A stretch of DNA of 64,000 bases from CAZXWN01 sp964644695 [NCBI: uncultured bacterium] (lineage in GTDB: Bacteria; UBP4; UBA4092): contig CAZXWN010000004.1 of the NCBI GenBank assembly GCA_964644695.1, positions 62,001 through 126,000 of the forward strand, written 5' to 3'. The stretch's first letter is position 1; the number at the start of each line of letters is the position of its first letter. Positions 1 to 8,665 of this stretch are shown piece by piece. The position numbers were made by a program, and so were the translations under genes. The notes beneath the pieces are model-generated. The model worked only from the letters and a program-made list of their open reading frames with translations. It was not told the origin of the DNA and searched no databases.

Positions 1-595
1 GAGGGTCATATATCACAAAATACTGTATGAATTGATCATTATATGAAGTCACAGGAACATAAATAAGCACATCATTCCACCGTCCACCATATATCTTCTG
101 TACTTCATCAGGAATAAAAATCTCGGGAATATACCTGGAAACATTGTACACATTATCTTTTTTTACATATTCAGTAAAAGGCACATCCCTCTCGTAAGAA
201 TCAAGATCGACAATGTTTTCTCGGAGTGAACTTAATCGATAGTCATCTATTTTTTGATATCGATACTTCCGTATTAATGAAATAAATTCTGTCGATTTCA
301 TAGAAAAAGAATAATAAATTATCCGGGTAATATGATCACTCTGCTTATCAGTTATGTTAGACACTTTGACAGCAGTTTTACACCTGCTCATCAGCAAATT
401 ATCGAGATTCTTTTCAACTTGAACAGAATCTGGTCTTGGTTTTATCAAATATTGATAACTGAAAAAACTTATAACAGTTGATATAAGCACTAAAATTAAG
501 TGATAGGTTATTTTGTTTTTATATATACCCGACAAGCGGCCAATCAGGTATAAATGAAACAACGAACCTATGAACAATGCAACGAATTTATACAT
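1..595 (-). CDS. Hypothetical membrane-anchored protein (3' end outside window)
   Basis: An open frame begins at the ATG at 595 and runs off the left edge, giving about 198 codons with no stop. The N-terminus (residues about 2-22 and 31-46) has two hydrophobic stretches that look like a membrane hairpin. The rest is polar with many Tyr, Asp and Lys residues and reads as an extracytoplasmic or cytoplasmic globular domain. I recognise no family. No strong Shine-Dalgarno precedes the start; an in-frame-independent GAGAGGG lies 4-10 nt upstream. The missing C-terminus may carry the diagnostic part. Confidence 0.6.
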   Translation of the reverse strand, partial: MYKFVALFIGSLFHLYLIGRLSGIYKNKITYHLILVLISTVISFFSYQYLIKPRPDSVQVEKNLDNLLMSRCKTAVKVSNITDKQSDHITRIIYYSFSMKSTEFISLIRKYRYQKIDDYRLSSLRENIVDLDSYERDVPFTEYVKKDNVYNVSRYIPEIFIPDEVQKIYGGRWNDVLIYVPVTSYNDQFIQYFVIYDP

Positions 596-910
596 TTAAA
601 CCCTCTCATTTCGATCTGAACCAAATTCGTTGTATCAAAATTGATTTTCCCATCATATACCCTTCATTAAAGACCCAGTTCATCCACATCAATTAATACC
701 ATGAGGAGTTTTATTCAGTTGACACGGTCTACCTATCGTTCCACCCATATAATAGGCAAACAGAGTTATCGTAGTCAATCCCTCTGGGTAAAACTTAAAC
801 AATACTCAGAACATTAAACTTGTCTCGGGACTAAACGAAGAAGCTACGAAGCAGCTCCGAGCAGGTCCGTGGAAGGTTCGAAAATATCAAACCATATTTA
901 CAGGGGGGAT
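596..910. other. Intergenic region with one copy of the dispersed palindrome
   Basis: About 315 bp without a convincing gene. A 37-codon open stretch on the minus strand (about 690-800) looks protein-like but has no start codon or ribosome binding site. It could be a gene remnant or chance. The only clear structure is the palindromic repeat at 831-883. Confidence 0.4.
831..883. repeat. Dispersed palindromic element, copy 1
   Basis: Most diverged of five related intergenic copies. It holds CAGCTCCGAGCAGGTCCGT in the core, preceded by ACGAAGAAG and followed by a GGTTCGAAA-like arm. The left half of the core is degenerate here. See copies at 30401, 39069, 49591 and 61430. Confidence 0.6.
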
Positions 911-950
911 AAAAGAAAAAACGGTCAATCCCTGAGGGGATTGACCGTTT
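911..950 (-). terminator. Intrinsic terminator of the Pro/Ala-tailed membrane protein
   Basis: Inverted repeat ACGGTCAATCCC / GGGATTGACCGT with a 4-nt loop. Read on the minus strand it is followed by a T-rich tract, and it sits 15 bp beyond the stop codon at 966. Confidence 0.8.
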
Positions 951-965
951 GAATAGTCAAATAAA

Positions 966-1211
966 TTACTGAGCGGTGGTATCAGCCGCTGGAGCAGGTT
1001 CTGCCGGGGCAGCACCTTCCGCCGGTGCGGGTTCAGCTGGAGCCGCTGGAGGCTGTTCACCAGCCGGTGGCATACCAGGGTTCATCATGGGGTCACCCAT
1101 TTCACCAGCCGGGGCCGGACTTCCCAGATACGGTTTCGCCATTTTGTAACCAAACCAAGCCGCAGCAGCAATAGCGACAATGGCTATGATTGCAGTTAAC
1201 GCTTTTTTCAT
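966..1211 (-). CDS. Small membrane-anchored protein with Pro/Ala-rich tail
   Basis: 81 residues: MKKALTAI start, one transmembrane helix (about residues 5-20), then a Met/Pro/Gly segment and a low-complexity tail of repeated AEPAPAEG units. The start chosen is the ATG at 1211, preceded by GAGGAG at good spacing; an in-frame TTG seven codons upstream overlaps that site and is less likely. It has its own terminator, so it is probably monocistronic. The tail resembles periplasmic Pro/Ala linkers that span cell-wall space. Function unknown. Confidence 0.6.
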   Translation of the reverse strand: MKKALTAIIAIVAIAAAAWFGYKMAKPYLGSPAPAGEMGDPMMNPGMPPAGEQPPAAPAEPAPAEGAAPAEPAPAADTTAQ

Positions 1212-1349
1212 TAAGAATCTCACTCCTCTCAAAAAACATTTATAGAGTTTATTTCTATCAATTCGATATTATGGTTAGCATACAATAACACCCCACTATA
1301 TGCAAGGAAGAATCCACATAAACCCTGATTTTTAGCAGGAAGCCCTTAT

Positions 1350-1766
1350 TTATAAGTGATTGAACATGGCAGAAAATACAAAGAAACATATGACAAAATT
1401 TACAAGAAAACATCCCGCGCCAACAATCAATCCCACCCAGCTGTGAATTTTCCCCCGAACCTCCGGATGACGATAAGCTGCCTGTAATCCCCTGATGCCT
1501 GTAATAATAGCAATCAGTCCGGTCACTAAACCTAAAACAGGGATAATGGACAGTATCCCGGCATAATAGGAAATTAATGCCTCTTTGTTTTTATACGGAA
1601 CGAGCTTGATAAACGTGTCATCGGGTGATGGCGAAGAACTGGGAGGAGTATCCTGGAGTAAATTACCACATTGGTCACAATACTTATAATAAACGGGATG
1701 CTTTTTCCCGCACCGGGTACAAAAGATTTCCACATTACTGTTTTGTGCCTGCTGATTATCTTCCAT
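1350..1766 (-). CDS. Zinc-ribbon plus DUF4190-like membrane protein
   Basis: 138 residues. The N-terminus has a CxxC-x13-CxxC zinc ribbon (FCTRCGKK and YCDQCGNL, about residues 15-36). After a Ser/Pro linker come two transmembrane helices with the small-residue pattern of DUF4190 (GILSIIPVLGLVTGLIAIITG, shown here only as a reading of residues 70-90, then a second helix near 112-135). Such proteins are common and of unknown function. The start at 1766 follows GAGGGG. Family call from motif recognition, not a search. Confidence 0.7.
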   Translation of the reverse strand: MEDNQQAQNSNVEIFCTRCGKKHPVYYKYCDQCGNLLQDTPPSSSPSPDDTFIKLVPYKNKEALISYYAGILSIIPVLGLVTGLIAIITGIRGLQAAYRHPEVRGKIHSWVGLIVGAGCFLVNFVICFFVFSAMFNHL

Positions 1767-1955
1767 CAAAATGACCCCTCACTTATTCTATATTACGAGA
1801 AATCAGATTCATTGAACACCCAATACCGGCTCTGTTCAACCCCCTCATTCTAAAGAATCCAAGTCCATGATGCAACTTGATTTATGCTTGACACCACCCC
1901 CTGTGAATGAGAAAATTCCCTTAGGGTAAGAGAGATCCTCATTTTGGAGGTGTCT

Positions 1956-2624
1956 ATGAAAAAGATATTGACCCTGTCTCGAGAACTGGGGAGCGGGGGA
2001 ATCGCTATTGTACAAAAACTGGCACAACGGCTGGACTGGAAGATTATAGATAAGGAAATCATCACCAGAGTGGCTGAAATGGCAGAGTGTACAGAAGGCG
2101 AAATTGCTCCTTTTGATCAGGAAGAATTCCATCGTATAAAAATGTTATTTAAGGATATCGCCAGCCCTACAACGGGGGGAGGATTGATGTTCCCATTTGC
2201 CGCCGGCGGATATATGGAACCTTACTGGATACCCACTGGCGTCAATGACCCCAAGATTATCGATGAATCCCGTTATCTGCAGCTGACAAAAGCCGTCATT
2301 GAAAATCTGGCGGAAAAAGGAAATGTCATTATTGTGGGAAGAGGAGGTTGTGTCCTGCTCAAAGATAATCCAGACACCCTTCATCTCCGAATCGTATGTC
2401 CCATTGATGCCCGAATCAAACGATTAAAAGAAGTCAGTAGTATTGATGATGCACAAGCCAGACAGACCCTGGAACGACGAGACAAGTCCAGCGCTGATTA
2501 TCTGAAGTATTTCTATCATGTGGACTGGAACAATCCCTATCTCTACAATTTGATTATCAATACCGGACGGGGTACTCTGAACGACGCAGAACAAATCATC
2601 TATCATGCGCTGATGGAAGATTAA
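1956..2624 (+). CDS. Cytidylate kinase-like family protein
   Basis: 222-residue P-loop-type kinase-like protein. The N-terminus TLSRELGSGG matches the TISREFGSGG signature of the cytidylate kinase-like family (Pfam Cytidylate_kin2), followed by the IIDKEII segment typical of these proteins. VIIVGRGG near residue 130 is the second family motif. Some family members are nucleotide kinases, but the substrate of this subfamily is unproven. Start at 1956 follows GGAGG at 1946-1950; an in-frame TTG at 1944 overlaps the ribosome site and is rejected. It converges with the HAD gene across a shared terminator. Confidence 0.75.
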   Translation: MKKILTLSRELGSGGIAIVQKLAQRLDWKIIDKEIITRVAEMAECTEGEIAPFDQEEFHRIKMLFKDIASPTTGGGLMFPFAAGGYMEPYWIPTGVNDPKIIDESRYLQLTKAVIENLAEKGNVIIVGRGGCVLLKDNPDTLHLRIVCPIDARIKRLKEVSSIDDAQARQTLERRDKSSADYLKYFYHVDWNNPYLYNLIINTGRGTLNDAEQIIYHALMED

Positions 2625-2645
2625 GGAATCCAAATCAGAATTAAA

Positions 2646-2681
2646 AAAGCCCGCTGACTCCGATGAATCAGCGGGCTTTTA
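2646..2681. terminator. Bidirectional terminator
   Basis: Stem AAAGCCCGCTGA / TCAGCGGGCTTT with A-run before and T-run after, placed between two convergent genes. Confidence 0.85.
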
Positions 2682-2693
2682 ATATGCTATTTA

Positions 2694-3344
2694 TTATCCA
2701 AGAGAATCCAGTAACTGTTCCGTAATATCATCAAGAGACTCAATCACAGCATCAGCTCGACTGAAATCCTGCATCCTGGTATATCTGTGGGGGAACGCGA
2801 TACACTTCATCCCTGCATCCTTGGCTGCGGCAAGCCCATAATAAGTGTCTTCCAGAGCAACACATTCACTTGGACTGACTCCCACCTTCCTGGCCGCCGC
2901 CAGATAAATCTCCGGGTCTGGTTTTCCAATACTGACTTCATCTCCACCGGTAATGTAATCAAACCGATCTCGGACTTTTAATAAATTCAAAACCAGTTCA
3001 ATGTCCTCACAGATAGACCCAGAGGCAACAGATTTCTTCACTCCATAACGATCCAAACGATTCAACAGTTCACTAAGCCCCGGCATCTCCACTCCATTTT
3101 TCCGAATCAGCCGGCCATAGGCCTCCGTCTTCTGGACAAAAAATTCCGGATACTCCAAGGGAAGGTGATAGACCTTCTTCATATACGCATAATCATCAGA
3201 CAATCTTCTTCCCACCAGAGGAATATATTCTTCTTCTGAGAGCTGAACGCCCCACTGGGAAAGGACTTCATTGATCGACATCATCTGGATAGGTTCACTG
3301 TCAATAATGACTCCATCCATATCAAACATAAAAGCTCGCAACAC
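2694..3344 (-). CDS. HAD-superfamily hydrolase (beta-phosphoglucomutase-like)
   Basis: 216 residues. Motif I DMDGVIIDSEP (residues 8-18) gives the nucleophile and acid/base aspartates. Motif II is at VASGS, motif III Lys at GKPDPEIYLAA, and motif IV at ALEDTYYGLAAA. The helical cap is of the PGMB/GPH type (subfamily IA). These enzymes dephosphorylate or isomerise sugar phosphates; the substrate cannot be read from sequence. Start is GTG at 3344 with AGGAG six bases upstream. Confidence 0.85.
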   Translation of the reverse strand: MLRAFMFDMDGVIIDSEPIQMMSINEVLSQWGVQLSEEEYIPLVGRRLSDDYAYMKKVYHLPLEYPEFFVQKTEAYGRLIRKNGVEMPGLSELLNRLDRYGVKKSVASGSICEDIELVLNLLKVRDRFDYITGGDEVSIGKPDPEIYLAAARKVGVSPSECVALEDTYYGLAAAKDAGMKCIAFPHRYTRMQDFSRADAVIESLDDITEQLLDSLG

Positions 3345-3468
3345 ATTTAACTCCTGATTTTACTTGTTTATTCAAATAATCCTAGCATGCGAAATATTTT
3401 ACCCATAGCCAAAAGACATCTGTCTTAGATAAGATTAATCATTAAAGATTGTTTGAGGAGTCCCTGCA

Positions 3469-3732
3469 GTGTCCTTTTTGATTCTAGTCATTTTTGGCAA
3501 GGCCATTCAAATCTACAGCCTGGTTTTACTGGTTCGGATAGTCATGTCTTTCATCAATCCCGATCCCTGGAACCCCGTTGTACGCTTCATTTACAGGATC
3601 ACGGACCCTGCTCTGGAATTCATCAATCAGTTTATTCCCTGCCGTATTGGAATGATTGATTTCTCTCCAATGGTCCTTATGCTTCTGTTAAATTTGATTT
3701 ATAAAGTTCTTTTTAATTTACTGACTCGTTAA
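3469..3732 (+). CDS. YggT family membrane protein
   Basis: 87 residues with two transmembrane helices flanking an amphipathic middle. The DPWNPVVRFIYRITDPALEF segment matches the NPxxRxIxxxTDPxL signature of YggT/CCB3 proteins, which are implicated in membrane biogenesis and osmotic tolerance. Start is GTG at 3469, with GAGGAG at 3455-3460. It stands alone here, away from the usual proC/sepF neighbours. Confidence 0.85.
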   Translation: MSFLILVIFGKAIQIYSLVLLVRIVMSFINPDPWNPVVRFIYRITDPALEFINQFIPCRIGMIDFSPMVLMLLLNLIYKVLFNLLTR

Positions 3733-4065
3733 TCAGAGTTCCTGAAACACTATATTTCATGCCTGTTTCACCTGTTCACAAATCACACATCTCATCACTT
3801 TGAGTTTTCTGTTCTCTCTCTTTTCATCAAAGAAGGACTCTATTTTCTGACTCCACATCCGGAATGAAGTCTCTTTTGAAAAAAATATTTTAAAATATTT
3901 TTTCATGCACTCATTTCATCACATCAAAAATACGAAACGCTGGAAAGTGCATGAATGCTGATTATTTTCGATACGTTTAAAACACCTTGACGAAACTCTA
4001 TCGCAACCTGCGTTATAAACACCCTGCACATGACGGTTTTTTTTTAATTATTTGATTAACACCTC
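3733..4065. other. AT-rich intergenic region with two inverted repeats
   Basis: No gene seen. An AT-only near-palindrome lies at 3877-3905 (TGAAAAAA...TTTTTTCA). A 9-bp inverted repeat TCATGCACT (3903-3911) / AGTGCATGA (3946-3954) overlaps its edge. These could be a regulator site or transcript-end structures; nothing decides between them. Confidence 0.35.
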
Positions 4066-4093
4066 TTGACACGTCTTTGAATAATGTTATTAT
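4066..4093 (+). promoter_or_regulatory. Sigma-70-type promoter of the histone-H1-like gene
   Basis: Perfect -35 TTGACA at 4066-4071, 16-bp spacer, -10 TATTAT at 4088-4093. It lies about 28 bp before the TTG start at 4121, so the leader would be about 20 nt and carries a near-perfect AAAGGAGGTGA ribosome site. Confidence 0.75.
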
Positions 4094-4120
4094 TGGATTT
4101 AATAAAGGAGGTGATTCGCT

Positions 4121-4390
4121 TTGGCTGGTGAAAAAAAAGAAATCAAAAAAGCAGTGAAACCCGCAGTGAAAAAAGCTGCCGTGAAACCTGCTCCTAAGAA
4201 AAAAGCCGCCGCTAAACCGGCAGCTAAACCCGCAGCAAAAAAAGCTGTTGCTAAACCGGCAGTAAAGAAGGCCGTCGCTAAACCGGCAGCTAAGAAAAAA
4301 GCCGCTCCGAAGGCAGCTCCAAAAGCCGCTCCGAAAAAAGCTGTTGCAAAAAAACCGGTAGCCGCTAAGAAACCCGCTGCGAAAAAGTAA
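4121..4390 (+). CDS. Histone-H1-like Lys/Ala/Pro-rich DNA-binding protein
   Basis: 89 residues, almost entirely Lys, Ala, Pro and Val in repeats such as AVAKPAVKKA and KKKAAPKAAP, like the C-terminal tail of eukaryotic H1, bacterial AlgP and chlamydial HctB. No globular domain. Such proteins bind and compact DNA non-specifically through their basic tails. The start is TTG at 4121, nine bases after GGAGG; no ATG is available. A strong promoter, a perfect Shine-Dalgarno and a strong terminator suggest high expression. It could alternatively be an RNA-binding basic protein. Confidence 0.75.
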   Translation: MAGEKKEIKKAVKPAVKKAAVKPAPKKKAAAKPAAKPAAKKAVAKPAVKKAVAKPAAKKKAAPKAAPKAAPKKAVAKKPVAAKKPAAKK

Positions 4391-4422
4391 GTTTATAAAA
4401 GTTCTTGCCACTTTAGTGCAAG

Positions 4423-4456
4423 ACCGTCCCACCCATCAATTGGGACGGTTTTTTTT
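4423..4456 (+). terminator. Intrinsic terminator
   Basis: Stem ACCGTCCCA / TGGGACGGT followed by eight T residues. Confidence 0.9.
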
Positions 4457-4549
4457 CCCCCAAATTTCCCACCCTCTTTATAAATCAAAACAAAAAACTG
4501 TTTTCAGCATGGCTACTGAAAACAGCTCTAACAACGATCTATTTAATTT

Positions 4550-5404
4550 TTATATATTGGCGATGGGAGATTCAGACGATTTCATTGCGGTACTGTTCAC
4601 ATTGATTCCATCCATCATATCCGATTCGTTCAAATCGGATGTCATCACATATACCAACCCATTTTTTTCCCAGGCCACCAGGTTGTAGTTGTTCACTTGC
4701 GCCCGATAGTAAGCGCCTTTTTGCTGAACCGGTAAGTCTACATCTTTTATGGAGGCTACCTCAAGTGATACAAAATGTCCCTTATGCTTAAACGCAAAAT
4801 AGACACTTGGTTTATCTTTTAAATGACAGAACCGACAACCATAGATTTCATTTTTCATCGTATCGATAGAAGGCATTGCTAACGCAAAATCCCGCTTATT
4901 GGACATATTAACTTTCTGGACAATGGCGGTCATGTCACCTTCCACATAATCAAACCCAGCCATGGGATGTGTATTTTGCTGATGACATTGAACAGCCGCC
5001 TCAGTCAACCATTGCTCTGATGTCGCAGAGGCAGGCCGCAACAAAGGAACAGCGACGACCAGACATAAAACAAACACAAACACTCCCGCCAGGACATAGG
5101 CTGGCATAGGCTGTTGAGAAAACCATGATTTTAATCTCTCCAATAAGGAGACTTTCTCACCCGCCAAATTTTGCCGGGCAGCTTCCTCTGCCAAGGTGGT
5201 GGAGATTCTTTGTTTTAAGACATCCGGTACAGGTTGGGGTTTAACTTTGGCTTTGAGCAAACTCCGGAAGTATTTTTCTCGTTCCAGATGAGTCTGGCAG
5301 GACTGACAGTGTTCCAGATGTTGCGTGACCGAATGATGTTCTTCAGAATCCAGTTCATTATCCATCCAGGCACTCATCAGATCTGCAATGTCATCACATT
5401 TCAT
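4550..5404 (-). CDS. Anti-sigma factor with zinc-finger domain
   Basis: 284 residues. Residues 1-60 form a zf-HC2 anti-sigma domain with the H-x3-C-x2-C core (HLEHCQSC). A transmembrane helix lies near residues 98-120 (YVLAGVFVFVLCLVVAV). The extracytoplasmic part contains GCRFCHL and a following beta-rich stretch (YFAFKHKGHFVSLEVA), a pattern seen in the outer domains of many anti-sigma proteins. It directly follows the ECF sigma gene with a 61-bp gap, so it should hold that sigma factor at the membrane until a signal arrives. The outer CxxC could be a redox or metal sensor; that is inference. Start at 5404 follows GAGG; the TTG one codon upstream is rejected. Confidence 0.85.
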   Translation of the reverse strand: MKCDDIADLMSAWMDNELDSEEHHSVTQHLEHCQSCQTHLEREKYFRSLLKAKVKPQPVPDVLKQRISTTLAEEAARQNLAGEKVSLLERLKSWFSQQPMPAYVLAGVFVFVLCLVVAVPLLRPASATSEQWLTEAAVQCHQQNTHPMAGFDYVEGDMTAIVQKVNMSNKRDFALAMPSIDTMKNEIYGCRFCHLKDKPSVYFAFKHKGHFVSLEVASIKDVDLPVQQKGAYYRAQVNNYNLVAWEKNGLVYVMTSDLNESDMMDGINVNSTAMKSSESPIANI

Positions 5405-5465
5405 CAATCATTTACCTCAGTCAAAATAAAATAGGGACAAAACCTTCATAATCCCTTACTATCCA

Positions 5466-6083
5466 TTAATCTTTGACATAACCTTCTTGCTTTGCATACT
5501 CCCACAGTATTTCCTGAAGCATTCTCCTGCCCCTTGAAATCCGAGAACGCACGGTTCCCGTCGGACAATCCATTATTTCTGCAATTTCTTGATAGGACAA
5601 ATCATTTAAGTCGCATAAAACAACCGCTGTTTTAAATTCTTCTGGCAACTGGTCTAATGCTTGTGTTACTTCATCCCCAAGCATCTTTCCAAAAACATCA
5701 TTTTCGACTTCTTTCATCATCTGTGCCGAATTATTCTTGGCCAGCCTCTCATAATAAGGTTCTATGATGTCATATCCGACCTTTACAGGTTCACTCACCT
5801 TTTTACGATACTGATTTATAAATGTGTTCCTGAGAATTTTTAACAACCAGGCTCTAAGATTAGTTCCCTGCTCAAATTGATAATAAAAACGGTACGCTCT
5901 CAAAACAGTGTCTTGCACAAGATCTGCGGCATCATCAGGATTACGGGTAAACCGCAGAGCCATATTAAACATGAGACCTGTGTGCGGGGCTATGGCTGTT
6001 TCAAACTCTTTATGGGCAATAGAGTTTCCTGCACCCTGTACGGGTGGCTGTACCGTTTGTGTTGACGTCCCGATAGTTTCCAT
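5466..6083 (-). CDS. ECF-family RNA polymerase sigma factor
   Basis: 205 residues. Region 2 includes [18 protein letters not shown] and [19 protein letters not shown]. Region 4 includes [19 protein letters not shown] and [12 protein letters not shown], the -35-binding helix-turn-helix. The frame is open for 29 codons further upstream (to 6170), but a good promoter lies inside that extension and GAGG precedes the ATG at 6083, so I take 6083. It is co-transcribed with the downstream anti-sigma gene. The target regulon cannot be read from this window. Confidence 0.9.
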   Translation of the reverse strand: METIGTSTQTVQPPVQGAGNSIAHKEFETAIAPHTGLMFNMALRFTRNPDDAADLVQDTVLRAYRFYYQFEQGTNLRAWLLKILRNTFINQYRKKVSEPVKVGYDIIEPYYERLAKNNSAQMMKEVENDVFGKMLGDEVTQALDQLPEEFKTAVVLCDLNDLSYQEIAEIMDCPTGTVRSRISRGRRMLQEILWEYAKQEGYVKD

Positions 6084-6122
6084 AAACGCCTCGCAATCTA
6101 CGATATAAGGACCTGTTTTTTC

Positions 6123-6151
6123 ATTGTAGCCTATTATATATGGAATAACAA
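6123..6151 (-). promoter_or_regulatory. Promoter of the sigma/anti-sigma operon
   Basis: Minus strand: -35 TTGTTA (6146-6151), 17-bp spacer, -10 TACAAT (6123-6128), about 40 bp upstream of the ATG at 6083. It looks like a housekeeping promoter rather than an ECF autoregulated one. Confidence 0.55.
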
Positions 6152-6258
6152 ACCACTTAATCCATGACATCTCTAAGGACCGTTACTTGCGGAAAATCTC
6201 TAGCTGAACTAAGATAAATTACTTATAATCCATTGGTTTATCTGAGGAGATTTATCCT

Positions 6259-6780
6259 ATGTCCAAAAAAATGGATAACGAACGATATCATGTGGTCAGC
6301 GCTTTAGTTGAGAACCATCCAGGTGTCCTGGCTCGCATTGCCGGCCTTTTTTCCGCTCGGGGATTTAATATTGACAGTCTGACTGTCGGTATTACCGAAG
6401 ACCCTACCGTTTCTCGGATGACCATTGTGGTTCGTGGTGATGATGCTATTCTGGAACAGGTGACTAAACAACTGGATCGGTTACCCGTCACTATTGAAGT
6501 AAGAGATTTTGTCGGTCAGGACTTTGTTGACCGTGAACTCCTGCTAGTTAAAGTAGGCACTACCAGCAAAACACGGCCTGAAGTCCTGCAAATGAGTGAA
6601 GCATTTCGCGCTCATATCGTGGATGTCAGTCATCAGAGTTTGACTTTAGAGTTAACCGGCGGACTTAGCAAAATAAAAGCGTTCCTGGACATCTTAAGAC
6701 CTTTTGGAATTCAGGAAATTGCTCGGACAGGGCTGGTCGCCATGGCTCGCGGTCCTTTGAAAAAAACCGGTGACAGTTAA
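6259..6780 (+). CDS. ilvN: Acetolactate synthase small (regulatory) subunit
   Basis: 173 residues with the N-terminal ACT domain (residues 10-85: VSALVENHPGVLARIAGLFS, RGFNIDSLTVG) and the C-terminal ALS_ss_C domain. It activates the catalytic subunit IlvB/IlvI and confers valine feedback inhibition in valine, leucine and isoleucine synthesis. The catalytic subunit gene is not in the window, which is unusual since ilvB usually precedes ilvN. The ATG at 6259 follows GAGGAG. ilvC lies 118 bp downstream and is probably in the same operon. Confidence 0.95.
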   Translation: MSKKMDNERYHVVSALVENHPGVLARIAGLFSARGFNIDSLTVGITEDPTVSRMTIVVRGDDAILEQVTKQLDRLPVTIEVRDFVGQDFVDRELLLVKVGTTSKTRPEVLQMSEAFRAHIVDVSHQSLTLELTGGLSKIKAFLDILRPFGIQEIARTGLVAMARGPLKKTGDS

Positions 6781-6868
6781 TCCCTGCTGACACCCCAATA
6801 CCTTGAACTATCCAGAAAATTGGCTTATTCTTAATTAATTCCACAGCCACTTTTCTTAGTGACTTTAA

Positions 6869-7891
<1,023 letters not shown>

Positions 7892-7921
7892 GTTATAACT
7901 CTTTGTAACTTAATATATAAA

Positions 7922-7957
7922 ACAAAAGGGATTCGGTTTTACCGAGTCCCTTTTGTT
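7922..7957 (+). terminator. Intrinsic terminator after ilvC
   Basis: Imperfect stem AAAAGGGATTCGGT / ACCGAGTCCCTTTT with a short T-rich end. Confidence 0.8.
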
Positions 7958-8254
7958 ATTAAAAGAATGCATACCCTACATTTTTGTATCGTTTGCAATG
8001 ATTTTTATTTATTATTCATAATCCCACATAAAAGTATTGCCTATTAGACGTTTTTAGTTTATCCTGTTATGCTATAAGAAAGTAGTAATCCCAAGGTTGA
8101 CAATAACCGAGGGGATATAAGATAAGACTAATGGAAGCGTAAAACTGAAAGATCTGAAGTTGAATAATGGAAGATTGCAAAACAAAACGAACACAGGAAT
8201 TCAAGCTAGTAATATGAAAACGCTGTCCTCAGCTAAAAAATTTGAATTTGGATA
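7958..8254. other. Intergenic region, nothing recognised
   Basis: About 300 bp. A TTGACA occurs at 8097-8102, but no good -10 follows at normal spacing. No structured RNA or coding pattern was recognised. Confidence 0.3.
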
Positions 8255-8446
8255 CTATGGACTTTTTTCCTCGTACCAGACGGATATGAATATATATACC
8301 GAATCCATATACGCCGTCATATTTTGCTGGATATACTTAACTTCGACATTGTCATGCTTAGCAAGCCAACTGTTTAGAAGCTCCAGCAAATTCCAAATTT
8401 GGGTTTTTTCACCTACAGCTGCGGTGGCAAAGAAATGCACTTTCAT
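8255..8446 (-). CDS. Small conserved-looking hypothetical protein
   Basis: 63 residues (MKVHFFATAAVGEKTQIW...), with a regular alternation of hydrophobic beta-like and helical stretches and an ending rich in aromatic residues (YIFISVWYEEKSP). The ATG at 8446 has GAGGG nine bases upstream. The frame is open 30 codons further, but that part has no ribosome site. It looks like a real small protein rather than a shadow because the opposite strand at this position is poor. I cannot assign a family. Confidence 0.5.
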   Translation of the reverse strand: MKVHFFATAAVGEKTQIWNLLELLNSWLAKHDNVEVKYIQQNMTAYMDSVYIFISVWYEEKSP

Positions 8447-8665
8447 AAGCGAGCCCTCACTCCCTGTGACAGTTTCGTTCGAAAAATGCCATGGGCTTAT
8501 GATAGCCCAAGCAACAAACTTATGCAACCTCCCCAATTATCCCCCTGAATCCCGATATTTTCATGGGCTGAAAACAGGTCTTTTCCATCTTATCTAATGT
8601 TCCCTCCGTTGAAGCGTCAGGTTTGATTTTTTAAACCCGGCGATTATATAAAAGGAGGAATTGTT
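8447..8665. other. Region upstream of rny
   Basis: No gene seen on either strand. It contains the divergent upstream regions of the small protein and rny and ends in the AAAGGAGGAA ribosome site of rny. Confidence 0.3.

Noticed and set aside
690-800. Protein-like stretch (LFAYYMGGTIGRP) on the minus strand
   Set aside because: 37 codons between stops with no start or ribosome site; may be a gene remnant but not supportable.
4013-4432. Long frame antisense to the H1-like gene
   Set aside because: It is the Phe/Cys/Ser-rich mirror of Lys/Ala codons and lacks any start signal.
8160-8597. 145-codon frame on the plus strand upstream of rny
   Set aside because: No ribosome site, composition unlike protein, and it overlaps the better-supported minus-strand small protein.
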